The notes under the pieces: model-generated
Databases searched by the model: none
Told to the model about the DNA's origin: nothing
The model's input: only the letters and a program-made list of their open reading frames with translations
Assembly: GCA_035528435.1 (NCBI GenBank)
Contig: DATKYN010000140.1
Coordinates: forward strand, 1-9,108
Origin: SG8-40 sp035528435
GTDB taxonomy: Bacteria > Pseudomonadota > Gammaproteobacteria > Burkholderiales > Eutrophovitaceae
Direction of reading: 5' to 3'
DNA: 9,108 bases
Shown: piece by piece, positions 5,322-9,108 of the stretch
How positions within the stretch are numbered: the first letter of the stretch is position 1
Layout of the letters: each line of letters begins with the position of its first letter
Made by a program: the position numbers and the translations under genes

Positions 5322-7085
5322 ATGAAACGTTGGACTAGCGCAGGCGCCGTCAAGGCTATTTCTGCCGCGGCCTTCGTCGGCTTTGCTTCTCAGGCGATTG
5401 CAGCAGACGTCACCTGGGACAGACTTGTAAATGCCGACAAGGATCCGAACAACTGGGTCATGTATCACGGTAACTTCACCGGCTGGCACTTCAGCGGTCT
5501 TGACCAAATCAACACCGGAAACGTCGACAGCCTGAAACTCGCGTGGCAACACACACCGGGATCGAGCAAGCGCGGCATTCAATCGTTCCCGCTCGCCGTT
5601 GACGGCGTCGTCTACTACACCAGTTCTTCCGGTGCCGTGTGGGCGCTGAACGGCGCCACCGGCGCACCGATCTGGCACTATCAGGCCAAGATCGATCAGG
5701 AACGTGCGGAAGGTACTTTCTACAACCCGTATAACCGCGGCCTTGCCATCGGTCACGGTCACGTTTACACCGCCACCACTGACGGTCGCATGATTGCTCT
5801 CGACAAGAACACCGGCGAAGTTGCCTGGGATAACGAGATCATGTCGGTTGCCAAGGGTAACAAGGGCTTCACCGGCGCACCGCTCATCGTCAAGGACAAG
5901 GTAATCGTCGGCGCAAACGGTGGTGAACTTTCCGGCTGTTGCGGACCGATTTTCGCCGTTGACGCAATGTCAGGTGAAGTCGTATGGCAATTCGACACCA
6001 TTGGTGGCGATCAGCGCTCACGTGATTCCTGGGGCAACGACTCCTGGAAGATCGGCGGTGGCGGTGGCTGGATGACCGGTTCTTATGACGCCAAGCAAAA
6101 TACCGTTTGGTGGGGTACCGCCAACCCGGCACCTGACTATGACTATATCGGCGAAGACTGGATGAATGCTGGTCCGCGTCCGGGTCTGAACCTCTATAGC
6201 TCTTCGGTTGTGGTGCTCGATGCCGATAGCGGTGAACTGTCAGCCTACTTCCAGGAAATGCCGCACGATGCCTGGGACTTCGACTCTGCCGTCGGAGAGT
6301 TCATGCTGATGGAAAAAGGCAACAAGCGCTATATGGTCCACCCGAACAAGGGCGGCATCATCTTCGTTTACAACCCCGACTCCGTCGGTGGCGGTAACGA
6401 GCTCGAAGTTGAAAATGCCTACATGATTGGTGAGACATACAACTACATCAAAGGCGTAACCAAAGATGGCCGTCTGGTTGGTCGTCGCGAGCTGCCGGAA
6501 GGCAAGCACACCGACGTCTGCCCGGCAATTGACGGCGCGATCTCCTGGAACACCGGTGCGTTCAACCCGAATCTTGGGCTGATGTACAAGATCACCCAGG
6601 AATGGTGCTTCGACATCGAAGTGGTCAACCCGGAGCGTCCGGATGACTACTCGGGTCAGGCCTACTTCGGTGCGAGCTGGACCGCCACGGCACCCAAGCA
6701 GAAAGCCGATGGCACACCGGTCAACGCTGCCTACGGCACCCTGCAGGCACGCGATCCGCTGTCCGGCAAGATGAAGTGGCGCGTTGAGTTCAAGTACCCG
6801 GTACTTGCTTCAATTATGGCCACCAAAGGCAACCTCGTATTCGTACCGGGCGCCGATGGCATGTTCAGTGCGTTTGATGCCCGCAACGGCAAGTTGCTGT
6901 GGCAAAACAACAACGGTATCGGTCACCACGGTGGCTTGATTTCCTACATGGTTGGCGGCAAGCAGTACGTTGCTGTTGTAACCGGTTGGGGTTCACACGT
7001 ATCGGGCAACTATCCGGGACTGTTCGGTGAGCCGTTCACGTCCATGCCCACCGACGCCGGCACGCTGATGGTGTTCTCACTCTGA
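5322..7085 (+). CDS. Periplasmic PQQ-dependent alcohol dehydrogenase, probable lanthanide type
   Basis: 587-residue quinoprotein of the methanol/ethanol dehydrogenase family. It oxidises an alcohol in the periplasm and passes electrons to cytochrome c. It has a Sec signal peptide (KR, hydrophobic stretch, AIA cleavage near 27), then an eight-bladed propeller with repeated tryptophan-docking segments (e.g. ALDKNTGEVAW, AVDAMSGEVVW, AFDARNGKLLW). Probable metal ligands are E202 (GGELSG), N268 (WGTANPAP) and catalytic D319. D321, two residues after it (WDFD), is the extra Asp typical of lanthanide enzymes (XoxF, PedH/ExaF) and absent from calcium MxaF. The usual vicinal Cys pair before NRGLA is replaced by F133-Y134, whereas C206-C207 sits beside E202. 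C400 and C429 match the second disulfide of MxaF. There is no fused heme domain. Codons look strongly selected, suggesting high expression. The substrate is unknown. Confidence 0.93.
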   Translation: MKRWTSAGAVKAISAAAFVGFASQAIAADVTWDRLVNADKDPNNWVMYHGNFTGWHFSGLDQINTGNVDSLKLAWQHTPGSSKRGIQSFPLAVDGVVYYTSSSGAVWALNGATGAPIWHYQAKIDQERAEGTFYNPYNRGLAIGHGHVYTATTDGRMIALDKNTGEVAWDNEIMSVAKGNKGFTGAPLIVKDKVIVGANGGELSGCCGPIFAVDAMSGEVVWQFDTIGGDQRSRDSWGNDSWKIGGGGGWMTGSYDAKQNTVWWGTANPAPDYDYIGEDWMNAGPRPGLNLYSSSVVVLDADSGELSAYFQEMPHDAWDFDSAVGEFMLMEKGNKRYMVHPNKGGIIFVYNPDSVGGGNELEVENAYMIGETYNYIKGVTKDGRLVGRRELPEGKHTDVCPAIDGAISWNTGAFNPNLGLMYKITQEWCFDIEVVNPERPDDYSGQAYFGASWTATAPKQKADGTPVNAAYGTLQARDPLSGKMKWRVEFKYPVLASIMATKGNLVFVPGADGMFSAFDARNGKLLWQNNNGIGHHGGLISYMVGGKQYVAVVTGWGSHVSGNYPGLFGEPFTSMPTDAGTLMVFSL

Positions 7086-7128
7086 TTGAAAGGCCTTAAA
7101 ACCTTTATTGTCAGAGAGCAGTAAATTG

Positions 7129-7161
7129 ATAGGGCGGGGTTAATCCCCCGCCCTATTTTTT
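7129..7161 (+). terminator. Strong intrinsic terminator after the PQQ dehydrogenase
   Basis: Perfect 11-bp stem, ATAGGGCGGGG with CCCCGCCCTAT, a 6-nt loop and six T. It lies 43 nt after the dehydrogenase stop, so the dehydrogenase and the downstream cytochrome are probably separate transcripts or linked only by read-through. Confidence 0.93.
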
Positions 7162-7294
7162 GGCATTGGGCGGAGTGTGTCTTCGCTGGAATCGAGCCGC
7201 GACATCCACGATGTTTGTAAACGATTCTTCAAACTGGACGTTATAGCAGGTAAGGGTCGGGGCAACCGGCCAGACAGAATTCGGGAGGTTTTGG

Positions 7295-7669
7295 ATGTAT
7301 CAATCAGCCAATCTGGCGCGTTTGTTTACGTCGCTGGTCACTCTGGTGGGAATCATTGCCGCACTGCCCATGGCTGCGGCCGCTGCGGAGGATCCAACTG
7401 AAGTCGCTGCGGCGATCGTTGATGAGAAATACAGCGAACACAAGATGGACGTAAAACGGCTGTTTGCATCGCGCTGCAGCTGGTGTCATCAAGGTTACGG
7501 AATGAAACAGGCTGATGGCCCCCGCCTCGCCGGAACTGACCTTTCACGCGAGAAGGTGAAGGATCGGATTGCGCGAGGCAAGTCACCGATGCCGGGTTTC
7601 AGAAAGCAACTCAAACCGTTTCAACTAGACGCACTGACAGACTACGTCAAAGCGCTTCCCGCCGACTAG
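7295..7669 (+). CDS. Small secreted mono-heme cytochrome c
   Basis: 124-residue class I c-type cytochrome, exported to the periplasm. The signal peptide covers about residues 1-31 (Arg9, hydrophobic LFTSLVTLVGIIAALPM, AAAAA cleavage region). The heme motif CSWCH gives C61 and C64 for covalent attachment and H65 as axial ligand. M99 in GKSPMPGF is the likely second axial ligand. The C-terminal helix QLDALTDYVKALP is typical of the fold. ATG 7295 follows GGGAGG with 6 nt spacing, a strong ribosome site. Its position directly downstream of the PQQ dehydrogenase suggests that it is that enzyme's electron acceptor, the role of cytochrome cL/XoxG. It is shorter than those and otherwise looks like a generic cytochrome c5/c551-type carrier. 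Partnering is inferred from position only. Confidence 0.93.
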   Translation: MYQSANLARLFTSLVTLVGIIAALPMAAAAAEDPTEVAAAIVDEKYSEHKMDVKRLFASRCSWCHQGYGMKQADGPRLAGTDLSREKVKDRIARGKSPMPGFRKQLKPFQLDALTDYVKALPAD

Positions 7670-7686
7670 TAATCCGCGCGATAGCC

Positions 7687-7720
7687 AAAAAACAAAGCGG
7701 CCAATTGGCCGCTTTTGTTT
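7687..7720. terminator. Bidirectional intrinsic terminator
   Basis: A 22-bp perfect palindrome with 9-bp arms, AAAGCGGCC and GGCCGCTTT, around AATT. A-rich sequence lies on its left and T-rich sequence on its right. It sits between the convergent cytochrome c and secreted-protein genes and can end both transcripts. Confidence 0.92.
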
Positions 7721-7735
7721 GAAGCAAACGGACGG

Positions 7736-8107
7736 TTAACGACGTTTCAGCTTGAATTTGATCGGAAATCCCTCGTACTCGCCTTTTCCTTTGAGGACTT
7801 TTCCGTCGCTGATCAGTTCCGTGGTCGCAACGAATACGCCGGGGCCTGCCCCCGACGCACTAAATCCGAAACTGTCCTCAGCTTTTTTGACTTTGGAAAG
7901 CTCCACGGTCTCCTCACCAAAGTTATCCAGATTCGTGAATTCAATGACGCCGCTGCCGTCTGTTTCGATTAGAAGAATCATCGTGCCGCTCGTCATCCCC
8001 CGGTACCAAGGCCCTTCCCAAGAGCCACTAAAACCATCAGCCGCCCCCGCAGGCAAGCAACTTGCCCAGAATACTGCCGCCGTTATCGCCAGAAAACTTC
8101 TTCTCAT
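7736..8107 (-). CDS. Small secreted protein of unknown function
   Basis: 123-residue protein that I do not recognise. It has a clear signal peptide: MRRS, a hydrophobic stretch to about residue 20, and an AGA cleavage site near 22. The Cys at 17 is preceded by WAS, a poor lipobox, so a lipoprotein is unlikely. The mature part of about 100 residues opens with FSGSWEGPWYRG and continues in short alternating stretches rich in Gly, Val, Ile and Phe (MILLIETDGSGVIEF, GVFVATTELIS, FPIKFKLKRR). This suggests an all-beta domain, perhaps a small periplasmic beta-barrel or lipocalin-like fold. The start ATG 8107 follows GGAGG with 6 nt spacing; an upstream in-frame ATG at 8179 lacks this and would hide the signal peptide. 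It is convergent with the cytochrome and divergent from the Nudix gene. Function is unassigned. Confidence 0.8.
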   Translation of the reverse strand: MRRSFLAITAAVFWASCLPAGAADGFSGSWEGPWYRGMTSGTMILLIETDGSGVIEFTNLDNFGEETVELSKVKKAEDSFGFSASGAGPGVFVATTELISDGKVLKGKGEYEGFPIKFKLKRR

Positions 8108-8256
8108 ACATTCCCTCCAGGTAGATTCACTTCCGACTGCGGATTTGCGTTTCGCATCCTTAATCAGACATCGCAGCACCGGGCAAGTTTGCCAAAAAAG
8201 CCCCGCCCGTGCGCCAATACACCCTTACACATATCGGTTCATCGCGCCGGCCACCG

Positions 8257-8262
8257 TATAAT
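8257..8262 (+). promoter_or_regulatory. Possible -10 box for the Nudix gene
   Basis: A perfect TATAAT hexamer 44 nt before the Nudix start. The -35 region at 17-18 bp spacing is weak (TCGGTT), so the promoter is only suggested. Confidence 0.4.
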
Positions 8263-8306
8263 CTGACTCTTCTCGAGCACTTTCCGCACAATACATCTCA
8301 ACTCGC

Positions 8307-8894
8307 ATGAATTTTTGCAGTAATTGCGGAGCCCGTACAGTAAACCGGATACCGGATGGCGATACCCTGCCACGGGCGGTGTGCGACCAGTGCAATACCA
8401 TTCACTATCAGAACCCTCATCTGATCGTGGGTTGCGTTCCTGAATGGGAAGACCGCATTCTGCTGTGCAAGCGCGCTATCGAACCGCGAGTGGGCCTTTG
8501 GACGGTCCCGGCCGGCTTCATGGAAAACGGCGAAACAACCGCAGCCGGTGCCATGCGCGAAACGCTGGAAGAAGCAAACGCCCGCGTCGACATTATCGCG
8601 CCGTACGCGCTATACAACCTCCCGCACATCAACCAGGTTTACTTGCTGTTCCGGGCGAGGCTCCTCGACCTGGACTTTTCCGCCGGATCAGAGACTCTGC
8701 AAGTCAAACTGCTGGGCGAAAATGACGTGCCGTGGGATGAACTCGCGTTTGCAACCGTACGGCATACCTTACGGCACTACTTCGCCGATCGACGAAGCGG
8801 CGATTTCCGGTTTCACATGGGCACAATCGATCCAATGCCCGCTACCCCGGATTCGTCGCACCCGGTTAACGCGGTGAATTCTCCGGGCAAGTAA
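8307..8894 (+). CDS. Nudix hydrolase with N-terminal zinc ribbon
   Basis: 195-residue cytoplasmic hydrolase acting on nucleoside diphosphates linked to another group. The zinc ribbon is C4-x2-C7 and C26-x2-C29 (CSNC, CDQC). The linker NPHLIVGCVPEWEDRILLCKRA leads into the Nudix domain. The Nudix box starts at G70 and runs through E76, R84-E85 and E88-E89 (RETLEE), so the catalytic glutamates are complete. The box Gly after EE is replaced by Asn91 (EEANARV), an unusual change at a structural position. FRFH near 167-170 and a Pro/Ser-rich tail end the protein. This architecture occurs in the COG1051-like group often called NADH pyrophosphatase-like or ADP-ribose pyrophosphatase-like. The substrate cannot be told. 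The ATG has no visible Shine-Dalgarno, but the N-terminus MNFCSNCG starts exactly at the ribbon, as usual in the family. Confidence 0.92.
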   Translation: MNFCSNCGARTVNRIPDGDTLPRAVCDQCNTIHYQNPHLIVGCVPEWEDRILLCKRAIEPRVGLWTVPAGFMENGETTAAGAMRETLEEANARVDIIAPYALYNLPHINQVYLLFRARLLDLDFSAGSETLQVKLLGENDVPWDELAFATVRHTLRHYFADRRSGDFRFHMGTIDPMPATPDSSHPVNAVNSPGK

Positions 8895-8915
8895 CGCTTG
8901 CACGCAGGCAGAGAC

Positions 8916-8940
8916 CGGGCCCGTCCATTCATCGGGCCCG
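8916..8940. terminator. Stem-loop between convergent Nudix and ammonium transporter genes
   Basis: Two copies of the self-complementary octamer CGGGCCCG, 9 nt apart, can form an 8-bp GC stem. No T-run follows on either strand, so it is an atypical terminator or a stability hairpin. Confidence 0.5.
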
Positions 8941-8949
8941 CCCAAACGA

Positions 8950-9108
8950 CTACCAGCCGGATTCCTTCTCTGGCGAGCTCGAAATCTTGTGTATTGCGAG
9001 ATCTGCGCCCATATACTCTTCTTCGGGATTCAGGCGAATGCCCATGGTTTTTTTCAGAATGCCATAAACAACTGCGCCACCCAGTAACGCAACGGCCACA
9101 CCGGACAC
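8950..9108 (-). CDS. amt: Ammonium transporter (Amt family), C-terminal fragment cut by window
   Basis: The last 52 codons and stop of a gene entering from the right edge. A hydrophobic stretch (VSGVAVALLGGAVVYGIL) is the end of the final membrane helix. It is followed by the cytoplasmic tail KKTMGIRLNPEEEYMGADLAIHK, which matches the conserved Amt C-terminal pattern of a G-x-R, an acidic EEE run, then G-x-D and a His. In Amt proteins this tail couples the trimer subunits and contacts the PII protein GlnK. A further SSSPEKESGW extension closes the protein. The role is ammonium uptake across the inner membrane. The neighbouring glnK gene is often adjacent but lies outside the window, if present. 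Confidence 0.85.
   Translation of the reverse strand: MSGVAVALLGGAVVYGILKKTMGIRLNPEEEYMGADLAIHKISSSPEKESGW

Noticed and set aside
5279..5338. Leader ORF as a PqqA precursor peptide
   Set aside because: The peptide lacks the E-x3-Y motif needed for PQQ formation, and no pqqB-E genes are nearby.
5277..5762. Minus-strand open frame over the start of the PQQ dehydrogenase
   Set aside because: It is antisense to a clear quinoprotein with signal peptide and ribosome site, and its translation shows no recognisable domain.
7177..7401. 74-codon plus-strand frame upstream of and overlapping the cytochrome start
   Set aside because: It overlaps the cytochrome gene in another frame, has no motif and no convincing ribosome site.

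Overview
The window looks like chromosomal DNA from a proteobacterium, most likely a free-living, aquatic-type Gammaproteobacterium. This rests on protein character: a 140-residue ArfB colinear with the E. coli protein, an Amt-type ammonium transporter tail, a periplasmic PQQ dehydrogenase paired with a c-type cytochrome, and moderately GC-rich genes separated by short AT-richer spacers. No transposase, integrase, tRNA, rRNA or CRISPR array is visible. The species cannot be named from the sequence.

Region 1 (1-3937, minus strand) is a four-gene catabolic operon read right to left: a fumarylacetoacetate-hydrolase-family enzyme (FAHD1/fumarylpyruvate hydrolase type), a beta-keto-acid cleavage enzyme (BKACE/DUF849), a PdxA-family dehydrogenase (PdxA2 type), and a four-carbon acid sugar kinase (DUF1537) that runs off the left edge. 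The kinase/PdxA2 pair is the known core of D-threonate/D-erythronate breakdown to dihydroxyacetone phosphate. Adding BKACE and a FAH enzyme in the same operon points to a related but not obviously described acid pathway. A 20-bp palindrome just upstream of the first gene is a candidate operator.

Region 2 (4187-5006, minus strand) holds a small plant-type [2Fe-2S] ferredoxin downstream of arfB, a ribosome-rescue peptidyl-tRNA hydrolase.

Region 3 (5007-7720) begins with an AT-rich divergent spacer of about 315 bp containing a tandem 13-bp duplication, a possible promoter, a leader hairpin and a tiny overlapping leader ORF. It is followed by a periplasmic PQQ-dependent alcohol dehydrogenase, a strong intrinsic terminator, and a small secreted cytochrome c that probably accepts its electrons. 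The dehydrogenase has the Asp-x-Asp signature associated with lanthanide-dependent enzymes. It lacks the usual vicinal Cys-Cys near PQQ and has a Cys-Cys pair beside the metal-binding Glu instead.

Region 4 (7736-9108) contains a small secreted protein of unknown function (minus), a Nudix hydrolase with a zinc ribbon (plus), and the C-terminal end of an ammonium transporter (minus) cut by the right edge.
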